Shown: piece after piece, positions 22,405-33,727 of the stretch | Position numbering within the stretch: the stretch's first letter is position 1 | Layout: each line of letters opens with the position of its first letter | Assembly (NCBI GenBank): GCA_036873755.1 | Contig: JAVTVY010010595.1 | Coordinates: 248,001-312,000, forward strand | Reading direction: 5' to 3' | Source: Hanleya hanleyi | Taxonomy: Eukaryota > Mollusca > Polyplacophora > Lepidopleurida > Hanleyidae | DNA length: 64,000 bases | Position numbers and translations under genes: made by a program | The notes under the pieces: generated by a model | What the model saw: the letters and a program-made list of their open reading frames with translations, nothing else | Told to the model about the DNA's origin: nothing | Databases searched by the model: none

Positions 22405-23878
22405 ATGGCCTTTAGAAAGTTTGATAGGTCACTGAGCCTACAACTTCAAGGTCTAGAGAAAGCTAATGCGATTGATATATATCGCGCATTAAAAGACACT
22501 GTTGGATCAGGACGGAAAGTCCTTAAAGGTCTAGTACAGGTATCAAATACCCTGTGGAACGTCACACTAGCAAATGAAATTATCAAAACTCGCCTAGTGC
22601 TGGAAGGTATTCGCGTTAGAGATCAACGTGGCCATTTTGAGGAAATAGATCCAGGAAAATTGCTAGTAAAGATGAAAGGGCCATGCGATTTCCCAGATTC
22701 TGCGATCAGAAGTGCTTTTGAGCTTTACGGAGATCTTCTCTCTCTACAAAAGGAGTTCTATTCCTTTGATAGAGAGTTTGAAACAGGAGTTCGAAGAATT
22801 TGGATGACGAAATTGAAACGTACTCTTCCTTCTTCTATTTTAATTGGAGGTATGAGACTTCCTGTATGGTATAACGGTCAAGTGAAAACATGTTATACTT
22901 GTGGATCAGAAGATCACATGAACTCGAGGTGTCCTTTGAAAAATAAATGCCTGATCTGTCATCAGGAAGGACACTTTAAAAAAACCTGTCCAAAAGCCAA
23001 AACAGGTTTCCGGAGATACCGTAGCTAATGGCGGAAAGGGTGGCTCCTCTGGTCCTCGCTCTGTTCCGCCAGCAGAAGTTCGAGGAGGACTTAGCCCCGA
23101 GACTCCTCAGCGGAAACAACAACAACAAGCTATGGAACTATGGAAGACTGTAGGACCTGATGGCAAACCTATCAAACGTCATCAGGAGATAGTTGCCGCT
23201 GGGAGCAATGAGAAAACCTCAAACCACTACGAACCTCTCGGTGACGAGATGGAGGTAGGTGGTGGTTCGTAAGATGAAGATGACAGCGAAAGTGTGGTTT
23301 GCGATGGTGTAGAAGGCAAGACAGGTGATCAGAAGTCGGTTTCTGATCAGACTGAAAGTGTTGACATAGTAATAACTCCGGAAGTTGAATTGAAGGGTGA
23401 CAACTTACCGGATACTCGTAGTGTTTTGGGTCAGGATGCACCTATACAGTCTGTGGATTCCTCCATTAATCCTATTCACTCCGGTGTAGATGTAAACTTT
23501 ACACCAAACGAGGCGGTAATGAAGGAGTTCACAGAAAAAGAAAGTAGTCAACAGTCTTGTAGTAATAAATCTACCTCGAATCAGAAAAAGAAGATTAATG
23601 AGAATACCATAGATATCAAATCGGGCAAAGAGCCTAAAATAGTCGATGCTACTCCCACTCCTACCAAAGATTCACCCATGCTTTCTGATGAGGAGTATCA
23701 TGAGTGTAATGATCGTCCGTTAAAAGGCGAGACTTCCTTGAACCAAAAGTCGAAGGACTTGTTGGGACAAGAGAGAGAGAAAGAAGTTTATAAGAAAGAA
23801 ACTAAAAAAGACAAGAGAGAACAAATGAGAAATAAAAAGAAAGGTCAAAAAGAATTACCCAAAATAAAACGTACATAA
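22405..23878 (+). pseudogene. LINE-A copy G ORF1, one main frameshift
   Basis: This is the best ORF1 in the window, about 490 codons. ORF1 proteins of this type coat the element RNA. The start is ATG 22405 after a T-run (MAFRKFDRSLSLQLQGLEKA), shared by all copies. A conserved basic/hydrophobic domain occupies about residues 60-165. Knuckle 1 is CYTCGSEDHMNSRC (about residues 163-176) and knuckle 2 is CLICHQEGHFKKTC (182-195). One extra A near 23002 (CCAAAACAGG) shifts the frame, and a stop follows in the linker near 23270. Open sequence resumes at 23294. The C-terminal half is acidic (PLKGETSLNQKSKD) and then lysine-rich (KKGQKELPKIKRT). The stop TAA at 23876-23878 overlaps the ATG at 23878-23880. 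Confidence 0.88.
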
Positions 23879-26800
23879 TGGCTAAGCTAACCTTATATAA
23901 CTTGGCTTGGGCAGTTTTGTGTTTTATTTCTATATACAGACTAAAGATGGCTCAGCCACCAACTATCGTTCAGTGGAATTGCAGAGGAGTTTGGCCAAAT
24001 TTAAATGAACTCCAATTATTAACTCAAGATTATGAACCATCACCTTTCTGAAGAAAGCAGATAAAGATAAATTTAAATTTCGCCAATATACACCTTATCA
24101 TTCCTACGCTTTAGACGAAAATGGAAAAGCTACAGGCGGTTCCTCAATATTGGTTAAAATGGGTGTTTTACACAGTCCTGTTGATTTAGTGACAGATTTA
24201 CAAGCTGTAGCGGTTCGTATTACCTTGAATTCTGTTTTCACATTATGCACGGTGTACATACCTTCTTCTGGTAGTCTCCGACTAAATGAACTTCAAGATC
24301 TTTACGATCAGCTCCCGAAACCTTGTTTATTGATGGGTGATTTTAACGGACGTAACATCCTCTGGGATAACGAAGAGAATTGTAAAGGTAAAATTCTCGA
24401 AAATTTTATATCAAATAATTCGTTGTGTATTTTTAATGATGGTTCTTATACACATTTGTCCTCGGCTCATGGAACCTATTCAGCATTGGATATCTCACTT
24501 TGCGACCTGCCTGTTCTTGAAGAATTTTCTTGGTCTATTCATGATGACCTTTGTGGAAGTGATCACTTTCCCACTGTTCTAAAAGCTGTTCATTCAGCTG
24601 ATGACCCTCATTCCACAAGGTTTAATTTCAAGAAAGCAAACTGGCCCGAGTTTGAAAAGCTTTGTTCACAAAACTACAATCAGTCTCCTTCGCTGATGCT
24701 TCAGATCCTATACAGCTATTCTCAGATATGTTGATAGAAATTGCCAACCAAACCATTCCCACATCTTCAGGAGTTGCACATATTAAGAAACCTTGGTTTA
24801 ATGATGACTGTAAAGAAGCAAGAAAATGTAGGAAGAAGGCTGAACGATATTTCCGCCGACATCCTAATCCTGAAAATTTGAAAGATCTCAGAGTTACAAG
24901 AGCTAAAGCTCGTAGAACCATGAAACAGAATAAACGTGATTCTTGGAGAAATTATGTTTCTAAGATAAATACTCATACACCAATAACAAAAGTTTGGAAT
25001 ATGATCCAAAGAATAAAAGGTAAAAGCTCCAAGTCCAGCGTTCATCATCTCAACGATGGAAATCAGGTGATTACTGACAAAGTAGAAATTGCAAATAAAT
25101 TAGGAGAAACAATTGCCAAAAACTCTTCATCAGAAAATTATGTACCTAAATTTCAAAGTTTCCAAAAAAGAGAAGAGAAAAATGAAATTAAATTCACTTC
25201 CGGTAATCACGAAGGCTATAACGCTTCGTTTACAATTGAAGAACTCCATGCTTCTCTCACGAAAGCTCATGATTCTGCTGCAGGCCCTGATAATATTCAT
25301 TATCAGCTTTTGAAACATCTACCGGAATCATCTCTAGAAATCCTATTACGCATATTCAATAGACTTTGGTATAGAGAAGAATTTCCTCCGTCTTGGCACA
25401 ATGCCATAGTTATACCAGTACCAAAGCCTGGTCGTGACCATACAGACCCTGGTAATTATCGTCCTATTTCACTGACTAGTTGTGTCTGCAAAACAATGGA
25501 ACGCATGATAAATGATCGCCTTGTTTGGTACCTGGAAACTGAAAAGAAACTTACTGATATTCAAGCTGGTTTCCGAAAAATAGAAGTACCATTGATCATT
25601 TAGTCAGATTAGATTCGTTTGTTAAGAATGCTTTCGCCAAGAACGAACATGTGGTTTCTATCTTTTTTGATTTAGAAAAAGCCTATGATACTACATGGAA
25701 ATACGGGATTCTTAAAGATCTTCAAAAGATGGGATTAAAAGGTCGTTTACCAGTTTTTATTTCCAACTTTTTGAATGATAGACAATTCCAAATTCGTTTG
25801 GGTACAACTATGTCTGATCATTTTGATCAAGACCAGGGTGTCCCACAGGGCAGTATTTTGTCTACTACTCTGTTTAGTATTAAGATCAACAGCCTGGCTG
25901 CAGTTCTGAATAAATCAATTGATGGCTCACTTTTTGTAGACGATTTCAATATATCGTGTAGTGGGAAAAGTATACACAGTATTGAGAGAACATTACAACT
26001 TTGTCTACACAGAATTCAGAAATGGTGTCTAGAAAATGGTTTCAAGTTCTCCAGAGCTAAGACAAATTGTATACACTTTTGCAGAAAATACTTCCAGCAC
26101 GAAGATCCAAAACTAAAATTAGACGGAACTGAAATCAAAGTAGTAAAAGAGGTCAAATTTCTAGGCATGTGGTTTGATCAACGACTAACATTCAAATCAC
26201 ATATAAATTGCTTAAAAGCCAAATGCACGAAAGCTCTGGATTTGTTGAAAGTCGTTGCCAGCTATAAGTGGGGGGGAGATCAGCAAACTCTCCTTCATTT
26301 ATATCGATCGCTTGTTCGTTCCAAACTCGATTATGGTTCTATTGTTTACAATGGTGCAAGCAAGTCAAACTTGGCAAAGCTAGATCCTATTCTCCATCAA
26401 GGACTAAGGCTTTGCCTCGGTGCGTTCAGAACATCACCCAAAGAAAGCTTGTACGTAGAAGCGGATGAAATTCCTTTAGAACTTCGGAGAATTAAATTAT
26501 CGCTGCAATATATCACAAAACTGCGTTCGAACCACTCAAATCCTGCATATAACTGTGTTTTCAACCCTGAGTACGCAGATTTATATTCGCTAAAACCCTC
26601 GATTATTCCACCTCTTGGAATCCGTATGAAACCACATCTTGTAGCAGCTGGTATTAAAGTTAGTCAGATTTTACCTAACGAGCTCTTGCCAACTCCACCA
26701 TGGCAGTTAGCCACACCAGAAGTAGATATTTCACTGACTAAATATAAAAAGGCAGACACGAGCCAGCTCGTGTATACTCAGGAATTCGGTCTATTGAGAG

Positions 26801-27615
26801 AGAAATACAGTTCACATCAGGCTATTTATACAGATGGTTCTAAAGATGGTGAGAGAGTAGCATGTGCTACTATCTTTAGTTCCAAAACTAAAACGTATCG
26901 ACTGCCAGGTAAAAGTTCCATATTTACTGCAGAAGCAAAAGCTCTATTATCTGCTTTGGAAGGTATTGGATCCACTAGAAGGAAAAAATATGTCATATTC
27001 TCAGATTCACTGTCATGCCTTAAAGCAATTAAAAATGGAAATTCCACTCATCCCACCATCTTGGAAATTCTACAATTATATGACACCAGATTTGATCAAC
27101 AGATAGATATTGTGTTTTGTTGGGTGCCTAGTCACGTTGACATCAAAGGCAACACTGAAGCTGATAGACTAGCTAAGGCAGCTTTAGATGGAGAAGTTGA
27201 CCCTGTTGGTCTCCCATACAGCGATTTCAGACCATCTATCTGCGCATATGTAAGAAGGCTGTTTCAATCGCTATGGGATACTATGAATAATAACAAACTT
27301 CACGAGTTCAAAAAAACGGTTGGTTATACTCACCTGAACAGTCATAAACGCTTCGACCAGGCCATGATTAGACGATGTAGGATCGGTCACACACGATTAA
27401 CTCATGAATATTTACTAAAACAGGAGCCGATTCCAAGGTGTATACCTTGCCATGAAGATCTGACGGTGAGACATATTCTCCTGGACTGCATAGATTTTAA
27501 AACTGTAAGAGATACTTTTTATCGAGCAGATACGCTGGAAGATCTTTTTAGCAGAGTGAAAGAAGATTGTATTTTAGGTTATTTGAGAGAGATTGGTTTG
27601 TTGTACAAATTTTAA
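23878..27615 (+). pseudogene. LINE-A copy G ORF2 (endonuclease, RT, RNase H), four lesions
   Basis: ORF2 nicks the target, reverse transcribes the RNA and may remove it with RNase H. Candidate starts are ATG 23878, overlapping the ORF1 stop, and ATG 23947 (MAQPPTIVQWNCRG). A deletion near 24049 removes the FCLNE motif with the catalytic Glu. GDFNGRNILWDN is near 24342 and CGSDHFPTVL near 24553. Frameshifts lie near 24670 and 25580. The last frame, 25651-27615, is open for 654 codons. It holds FFDLEKAYDTTWKYG, GVPQGSILSTTLFS, FVDD (about residue 95), IYTDGSKDG (about 392), AEAKALLSAL, FSDSLSCL, GNTEADRLAKAAL and CIPCHEDLTVRHILLDC (about 597). FVDD replaces the more common YADD. Confidence 0.9.
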
Positions 27616-27683
27616 TGTTTGTACCTGTTTTAACGCATTAGTTTACCGAGTTTTTGAATTGATTGCTTAGAATTTTGTTTGAT

Positions 27684-27719
27684 CGTCGCTATATAGCTGA
27701 AATATTGCTGAATGCGACG
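27684..27719 (+). promoter_or_regulatory. 3'-tail stem-loop of LINE-A (copy G)
   Basis: CGTCGC (27684-27689) pairs with GCGACG (27714-27719) around a 24-base loop that contains TATATAGC and GAAATATTGCTG. The same element precedes the CT tail in E, F, H, I, J, L and M. In J both sides change together (CGTTGC/GCAACA). In other LINEs, 3' structures bind the reverse transcriptase, so that role is inferred here. Confidence 0.6.
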
Positions 27720-27750
27720 TTAAACCCTAATTCTCTCTCTCTCTCTCTCT

Positions 27751-30470
27751 TGGAGAAATTATGTTTCTAAGATAAATACTCATACTCCTATAAGAAAAGT
27801 TTGGAATATGATCCAAAGAATAAAAGGTAAAAGCTCCAAGTCCAGCGTTCATCATCTCAACGATGGAAATCAGGTGGATACTGACAAAGTAGAAATTGCA
27901 AATAAATTAGGAGAAACAATTGCCAAAAACTCTTCATCAGAAAATTATGTACCTAAATTTCAAAGTTTCCAAAAAAGAGAAGAGAAAAATGAAATTAAAT
28001 TCACTTCCGGTAACCATGAAGGTTATAACGCTTCGTTTACAATTGAAGAACTTCATGCTTCTCTTACGAAAGCTCATGATTCTGTTGCAGGCCCTGATAA
28101 TATTCATTATCAGCTTTTGAAACATCTACCGGAATCATCTCTAGAAATCCTATTACGCATATTCAATAGACTTTGGTATAGAGAGGAATTCCTCTGTCAT
28201 GGCACAATGCCATAGTTATACCAGTACCAAAACCTGGTCGTGACCATACAGACCCTGGTAATTATCGTCCGATTTCACTGACTAGCTGTGTCTGCAAAAC
28301 AATGGAACGCATGATAAATGATCGCCTTGTTTGGTGCCTGGGAACTGAAAAGAAACTTACTGATATTCAAGCTGGTTTCCGGAAAAATAGAAGTACCATT
28401 GATCATTTAGTCAGATTAGATCCGTATGTTAAGAATGCCTTCGCCAAGAACGAACATGTGGATTCTATCTTTTTTGATTTAGAAAGAGTCTACGATACTA
28501 CATGGAAATACGGGATTCTTAAAGATCTTCAAAAGATGGGATTAAAAGGCCGTTTACCCGTTTTTATTTCCAACTTTTTGAATGATAATTGTCTGTGTCT
28601 GATCATTTTGATCAAGACCAGGATGTCCCACAGGGCAGTATTTTGTCTACTACTCTGTTTAGTATCAAGATCAACAGCTTGGCTACAGTTCTGAATAAAT
28701 CAATTGATAGCTCACTTTTTGTAGACGATTTCAATATATCGTGTAGTGGGAAAAGTATACACAATATTGAGAGAACATTACAACTTTGTCTAAACAGAAT
28801 TCAGAAGTGGTGTTTAGAAAATGGCTTCAAATTCTCCAGAGCTAAGACAAATTGTATACACTTTTGCAGAAAATATTTCGAACACAAAGATCTAGAACTA
28901 AAATTAGACGGAACTGAAATCAAAGTAGTAAAAGAGGTCAAATTTCTAGGCATATTGTTTGATCAACGACTAACATTCAAATCACATATAAATTGCTTAA
29001 AAGCCAAATGCACGAAAGGTCAAGATTTGTTGAAAGTAGTTGCCAGCTATAAGTGGGGAGGAGATCAGCAAACTCTCCTTCATTTATATCGATCACTTGT
29101 TCGTTCCAAACTCGATTATGGTTCCATTGTTTACAATGGTGCAAGCAAGTCAAACTTGGCAAAGCTAGATCCTATTCTCCATCAAGGACTAAGGCTTTGC
29201 CTCGGTGCGTTCCGAACATCACCCAAAGAAAGCTTGTATGTCGAAGCGGATGAATTTCCTTTAGAACTTCGGAGAATTAAATTTTCGCTGCAATATATCA
29301 CAAAACTGCATTCGAACCACTCAAATCCTGCATATAACTGTGTTTTCAACCCTCAGTACGCAGATTTATATTCACAAAAACCCTCGATTATTCCACCTCT
29401 TGGAATCCGTATGAAACCACACCTTGTAGCAGCTGGTATTAAAGTTAGTCAAATTTTACCTAACGAGCTCTTGCCAACTCCATCATGGCAGTTAGCCACG
29501 CCAGAAGTAGATATTTTACTGACTAAATATAAAAAGGCAGACACGAGCCAGCTCGTGTATGCACAAGAATTTGGTCTACTGAGAGAGAAATACAGATCAC
29601 ATCAGGCTATTTATACAGATGGTTCTAAAGATGGTGAGAGAGTAGCATGTGCTACTATCTTTAGTTCCAAAATTAAAACATATCGTCTGCCAGGTAAAAG
29701 TTCCATTTGTACTGCAGAAGCAAAAGCTCTATTATCAGCTTTAGAAGGTATTGGATCCACTAGAAGGAAAAAATGTGATATTCTCAGATTCACTATCATG
29801 CCTTAAAGCAATTAAAAGTGGAAATTCAACTCATCCCACCATCTTGAAAATTCTGCAATTATATGACACCAGATTTGATCAACAGATAGATATTGTGTTT
29901 TGTTGGGTGCCTAGTCACGTTGACATCAAAGGCAACACTGAAGCTGACAGATTGGCTAAGGCAGCTCTAGATGAAGAAGTTGATCCCGTCGGAATCGCAT
30001 ACAGCGATTTCAGACCATCTATCTGCGCTTATGTCAGAAAGCTGTTTCAATCTTTATGGGATACTATGGAAAATAACAAACTTCACGAGTTCAAAACAAC
30101 TGTTGGTTATACTCATCTGAACAGTCATACGCGTTTCGACCAGGCCATGATTAGACGATGTAGGATCGGTCACACACGATTAACTCATGAATATGTGTAT
30201 ACATACATACAAGGTGTATACCTTGCCATGAAGGTCTCACGGTGAAACATATTCTCATAGACTGCATAGATTTTAAGATTGTAAGAGATACTTTTTATCG
30301 AGCAGCTACGCTGGAAGATCTTTTTAGCAGAGTGAAAGAGGATTGAGTTTGGTTTGTTAACACATTAGTTTACCGAGTTTTTGAATTGATTACTTAGAAT
30401 TTTGTTTGGTCGTCGCTATATAGCTGAAATATTGCTGAATGCGACATTAAACCTTAATTCTCTCTGTCTC
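27751..30470 (+). mobile_element. LINE-A copy H, 5'-truncated, joined to G's CT tail
   Basis: It starts in ORF2 just before the RT (TTGGAGAAATTATGTTTC), with no spacer after G's (CT)n. It runs through RT, RNase H and the 3' UTR to a short CT-rich tail at 30470. The duplicated target CTGTTTTCACTCG follows immediately. Near 30197 the segment for LLKQEPIPR is replaced by a short TACATACATAC-like run, and sequence before the 3' UTR (near 30350) is deleted. Confidence 0.9.
27752..30345 (+). pseudogene. LINE-A copy H ORF2 remnant (RT, RNase H)
   Basis: The first frame (27808-28215) covers the pre-RT linker and LHASLTKAHDSVAGPDNIHY. A frameshift near 28190 (EEFLCHGTMP) disrupts the next RT motif. 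The RT core is split at 28580 by a small replacement (NDNCLCLIILIKT). The frame 28589-29806 then carries DVPQGSILSTTLFSIK and FVDD near 28718. RNase H begins IYTDGSKDG near 29608, with a frameshift at KKCDILRF. It resumes at 29751-30245 with SDSLSCLKAIKSGNST and GNTEADRLAKAALDE. The C-terminal CHE motif region is partly lost. Not functional. Confidence 0.85.
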
Positions 30471-30483
30471 CTGTTTTCACTCG
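30471..30483 (+). repeat. right target-site duplication of composite G-H
   Basis: CTGTTTTCACTCG, identical to 21602-21614. Its position after copy H, not after copy G, shows that G and H together occupy one target site. Confidence 0.9.
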
Positions 30484-31199
30484 TTCATTTTAAATGGACT
30501 GTAAAGCTGAGAATGGTATCCTGAGGCAAGGTAATTTAAAAATTATTCTTGAACCTATCAATTCAGTGTATTCAAATGTTAATTGACATATATGCTGCTG
30601 GGGGATGAACCTTTGAAATGGGAATTGGGACAGAGACACATGTGGTTTCGTTTAACAAATAATAAACTGTGATTTGATGCTTCATTACAATAATGCTGAT
30701 AAATTATATTTGATAAATGCACAAGAAATTAATGCCAAAATAAATAGACCCCCACCCCCATGACCTCCCGTGCATTTGATATGCAACAACAACAACTTGG
30801 ACTATTTGGTTGGCTTCGGCATAACTCATCAGCCCGACAAATACTTTCCGATAGATGGAAATGACGGGTGGTATACTAGGAATCATTGTGTTGTAATGAC
30901 ATAAAATGGCCACAATAAACTTACCAGAAAAACGGCAAAAATCGCATCATCCATCTCTACCGGGGGAGCTGCCATGTTGAATCTTCCGCTGGAAGCCGCC
31001 AACCCGACTCCCGTAACTCGTGAAGCATGATCGGAGGTGGAACCCGACTACAGAAGCAAGGCCCATTGAAATGCATTGAAATGAGGGTTCCCCTTTATTT
31101 CAATAGTGTCCAAAAACATTGCCTCAAAATTTCGTCGGGAACCATGGCAAACCCTATTGGAAATCACATGAGTCGTGGGTTCCCCATATGACAATTATT
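30484..31199. other. unassigned intergenic DNA
   Basis: About 700 bases with no recognisable LINE sequence, RNA gene or convincing ORF. Between about 30940 and 31060 it is more GC-rich than its surroundings. It separates composite G-H from LINE-Q Q3. Confidence 0.35.
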
Positions 31200-31863
31200 T
31201 GTCAGACCTCCGTCTGATCGACGGAGGTAATAAAAATAATCAATTCGGCTCTGCCGAAGAACATCATCAATATTTCGCCGTAAATGAAATCTTATCAGGA
31301 TTATTATATCGCCAAATATCCCGCAATTCAGTGTTGACAACACAATTTTCTGATATTGATCTCGATCGATCATGCTCCAAATTTTTGCTGGATCTATCAA
31401 GTGCACTGAATACAGTATTAAAATCACCACTGAATATTTTCCCAACATCCCGTATATGTGAACCAAAATTCTGAAAGGATGTAACTCTGTCTTTTACTAT
31501 ATTTGGCGCATAAATACTAAAAACATCAATTTCCATATTGTCAGAAACAAAAGTTAATCTCAGCAGTCTCCCTGTACCATCAACCAGCACAGAGTTCACA
31601 CATAATTTTAAATGGTTGGAAACAACAATTGCCACACTTTTGTGACCATCAGTCGAGTTATCATAGTAAACTTTTCCTTGAAACAAATGTTCATACTGTT
31701 TGATCAAATCATCAGTCCAAAACGTTTTCTGTAAGCAAACAATATCCGCATTCATACTATTCACGACGTCCTTTATTTTGTTTGCCTTTCTTAGGCCATT
31801 GCAGTTCAGAGATAATATAACTACCATTGCAGAAAATATAAAGAATGTTGTTATATAATTCAC
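31200..31863 (-). pseudogene. LINE-Q Q3 APE endonuclease fragment
   Basis: The minus-strand frame from about 31827 reads MVVILSLNCNGLRKANKIKD, the N-terminal APE motif with the catalytic Asn. VCLQKTFWTDDLIKQYEHLF follows, with QKT where QET is usual, so the catalytic glutamate is changed. GHKSVAIVVSNHLKL, VFSIYAPNIVKDR and FSGDFNTVFSALDRSS (the GDFN motif) come in order. LRDIWRYNNPDKISFT precedes a frameshift near 31267, after which the other frame continues LRQSRIDYFYYLRRSDGGL. The order matches Q4 closely, so both belong to one family. Confidence 0.8.
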
Positions 31864-31967
31864 TTCGAATGTTTCTCCTTTGCTCTGATCTTCGAACGCG
31901 TTATATTCGGAATATTGTTGTCACCACTACCAAGGGATCGTGATCCACGACCCCGGTTCACCGGGTG

Positions 31968-32512
31968 CTATTCGGCGCAATCACTTTCATCTGTTTCGTC
32001 ATTGTAAACCATTTCACCTCCTTGGCCCTCTGCTTGAGACCTCGCATTTTCAATAACACATTTATTGAAAACAACAGCTGGTGTAATCAAAGCCTCCATA
32101 TCCTCGTTGCCTTCCGTCTCAGGATTAGGCTGCTCATTTTGCATAATAAATAAATTGCTGGCTTCTTGGTTGTTTTTGCTTTCATCTGTACACGACTCTG
32201 TGTTGTGAATATCGGCAACAATTGTGGTCGATTCCTTGCTTTCTGTGATTTCTGAATATCGGCAACAATTGTGGTCGATTCCTTGCTTTCTGTGATTTCT
32301 GGGCTGCATTTACAGTCCTTTTCTGGGCAGAAATCACAAAACCGATCAACGGTGACCGCGTCGTCATCCCGTTCAGCACACACACAAGAAAAATCCCCAC
32401 AAGTATCACGAATTTCGCACCTGCAGTACTTGCCTTTGTTACCACAATTGAGACGCAATGGCGTCTCAGACGGGTCCACCACGACCACGGATGGGCGTAT
32501 CACGCCGGTCAC
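31968..32512 (-). pseudogene. LINE-Q Q3 Cys-rich ORF1 C-terminal remnant
   Basis: Two overlapping minus-strand frames form the end of ORF1. The upstream part (from 32512) carries clustered cysteines: LRLNCGNKGKYCRCEIRDTC, CVCAERDDD, FCDFCPEKDCKC. The downstream part (to 31968) is acidic and Gln/Asn-rich and ends EMVYNDETDESDCAE. The 47-bp tandem repeat moves the reading frame, which explains why ITESKESTTIVADI appears twice. I infer ORF1 identity from its position upstream of the endonuclease and the acidic tail it shares with Q1. Confidence 0.5.
32207..32300. repeat. 47-bp tandem duplication
   Basis: Two adjacent copies of a 47-bp unit starting GAATATCGGCAACAATTGTG (32207-32253 and 32254-32300), identical as far as I can see. 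The unit is not a multiple of three, so it breaks the Q3 ORF1 frame. Confidence 0.9.
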
Positions 32513-32841
32513 GACCCCCGGGGGATGTCATGGTATAATAGACTCCTTCTCTGTAAACCACTGAAGTATACCACCAAAGATATACAAAATCAGTCCGCTG
32601 TATTGATACCAACAACAACCGCGCATATACAAGGAGCTCTCAAAAACACGTCCGTTCACTCCGACGATCACGTTACTCTGATTTTAAACATATGTCTGCT
32701 CTCTCTCGCGTCTACAACTCAACTCTCTATATTCATGCTATCACATCCGATGCTTTTTATATTTTACAGTCTGTTGCTACTCCTGCATGATCATGAATGA
32801 CAAAAGAAAGCTACATTTGGCGAAACAAAATAAAATGTATT

Positions 32842-32891
32842 TCCCATGTGGGGAATCGAACCCCGGTCGCCACGGTGAGAGTTTGGAATCC
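32842..32891 (-). tRNA. tRNA-Glu pseudogene, 3' half
   Basis: On the minus strand the sequence runs GGATTCC-AAACTCTCACCG-TGGCGACC. It continues with a T arm (GGGGTTCGATTCCCC, with a consensus B box) and the acceptor strand CATGGGA. The anticodon loop CTCTCAC contains CTC, matching tRNA-Glu. The anticodon stem is imperfect and the 5' half is missing, replaced by the A-rich 3' end of LINE-Q Q5. It is therefore a split, nonfunctional gene. Its acceptor strand would pair with the TCTCATG start of the 5' half found at 46791-46818. Confidence 0.75.
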
Positions 32892-33727
32892 TCTTTTTTC
32901 TTTCTTGAAATGAAATTTATTCACCATAGTCAGTATATACAACATATATACAAGTTTATCTTACACACAATGTTTCAAATCATGCAACATTATGGCGGCG
33001 CTAGATATAATGGGGAGATATCACAGATAGCGCCACCAATTCAACATTACAGAAACATTAGATAATATAATATTTCGCTTGGTAAAATTACAAGCCACGA
33101 TACAAACAACGGTCAAGTAAATTACTAACTAAGGTAATTGTATAGTAACCTCACCAGCATCAGCAATCTTAACAAAATGATTATTACAGAGGTATCTCCT
33201 TTTGAACATGTTCTTATTTCCTTTAAGATACAAAAAGGAAGCTTGTATATTCCCAAGCAGCAAAATTTTGAACAGGGACTGATGTTTATTGTTCAAAATG
33301 AGCATATTTCTAGACCTGAATATGGCTAAAAGAGCCAAGCTACACACAATGTTGACAAAGTAGCAGTTTACGTTCTTATACCTTTCCGGGTATCCAAATA
33401 ACAAAAGATATTCAAAAGGTATCCCATTCAGGACCGATACATGGGCGTACCGAAAGAGATCCCCAATCATACCACCTAAATGCAATAGAAACCCACTTAC
33501 GCCTGGTCAAGTTACAAAAATGTGAGTCAAAGTTTCTACATGAGATTTACAAGCTAGGCATAAACCAGAGTCCACCAATCCAATTTTATATAACTTCTCC
33601 TGTGTGAATACCGCGTTGTGTAAAACTTTAAAATCCAGTTGTACATAATCCGGATCTTTACCAACCATGTTAATCAGCCTCCAATAGATATTTACATTAA
33701 AACCCGGATATACGTCAGCCCAGAATA
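32892..33727 (-). mobile_element. LINE-Q copy Q5, ORF2 C-terminus and 3' UTR
   Basis: On the minus strand the ORF2 C-terminus encodes IFWADVYPGFNVNIYWRLIN, then VLHNAVFTQEKLYKIGLVDS and the zinc-binding-like CLACKSHVETLTHIF. A frame at 33485-33129 continues with FEYLLLFGYPERYKNVNCYF. The 3' UTR carries AATAAA near 32927 and ends in an A-rich tail (TTTCAAGAAAGAAAAAAGA) directly against tRNA-Glu sequence at 32891. A short hairpin (GGCGCTA/TAGCGCC) lies at 32997-33034. LINE-A composite I-J splits Q5; the rest is at 42881-43030. Confidence 0.75.

Larger units (their letters stand above)
21615..27750 (+). mobile_element. LINE-A copy G, full-length, nearly intact
   Basis: This is a complete element of about 6.1 kb. 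The 5' end (GGGGGCCCGGATGTAG) follows the target-site duplication directly. It has a 5' UTR of about 790 bp, ORF1 (22405-23878), ORF2 (23878-27615), and a 3' UTR with stem CGTCGC (27684-27689)/GCGACG (27714-27719). It ends in (CT)n. A few frameshifts separate it from an intact element. The CT tail passes directly into the 5'-truncated copy H, and the pair shares a single target-site duplication. Confidence 0.93.
31200..32520 (-). mobile_element. LINE-Q copy Q3, 5' part (ORF1 end and endonuclease)
   Basis: A minus-strand Tx1/L1-like fragment. It reads right to left as a Cys-rich and acidic ORF1 C-terminus (32512-31968), then the endonuclease (31863-31267). It ends just beyond RIDYF, so the RT is missing. 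The Cys-rich part (CGNKGKYCRC, CGDFSCVC, FCDFCPEKDCKC) has closely spaced CxC/CxxC pairs. A 47-bp tandem duplication at 32207-32300 is internal. The tRNA-Glu 3' half at 32842-32891 lies upstream of it in element orientation. Confidence 0.7.

Noticed and set aside
24628..25318. Minus-strand ORFs of 60-104 codons across LINE-A ORF2 (here and at the equivalent place in other copies)
   Set aside because: They recur in every copy opposite the basic linker and RT and are simply antisense shadows of ORF2; they show no independent motif.
25651..27615. Copy G as an autonomous active element
   Set aside because: The long RT-RNase H frame is open, but the endonuclease lacks its FCLNE motif and ORF1 and ORF2 have frameshifts.
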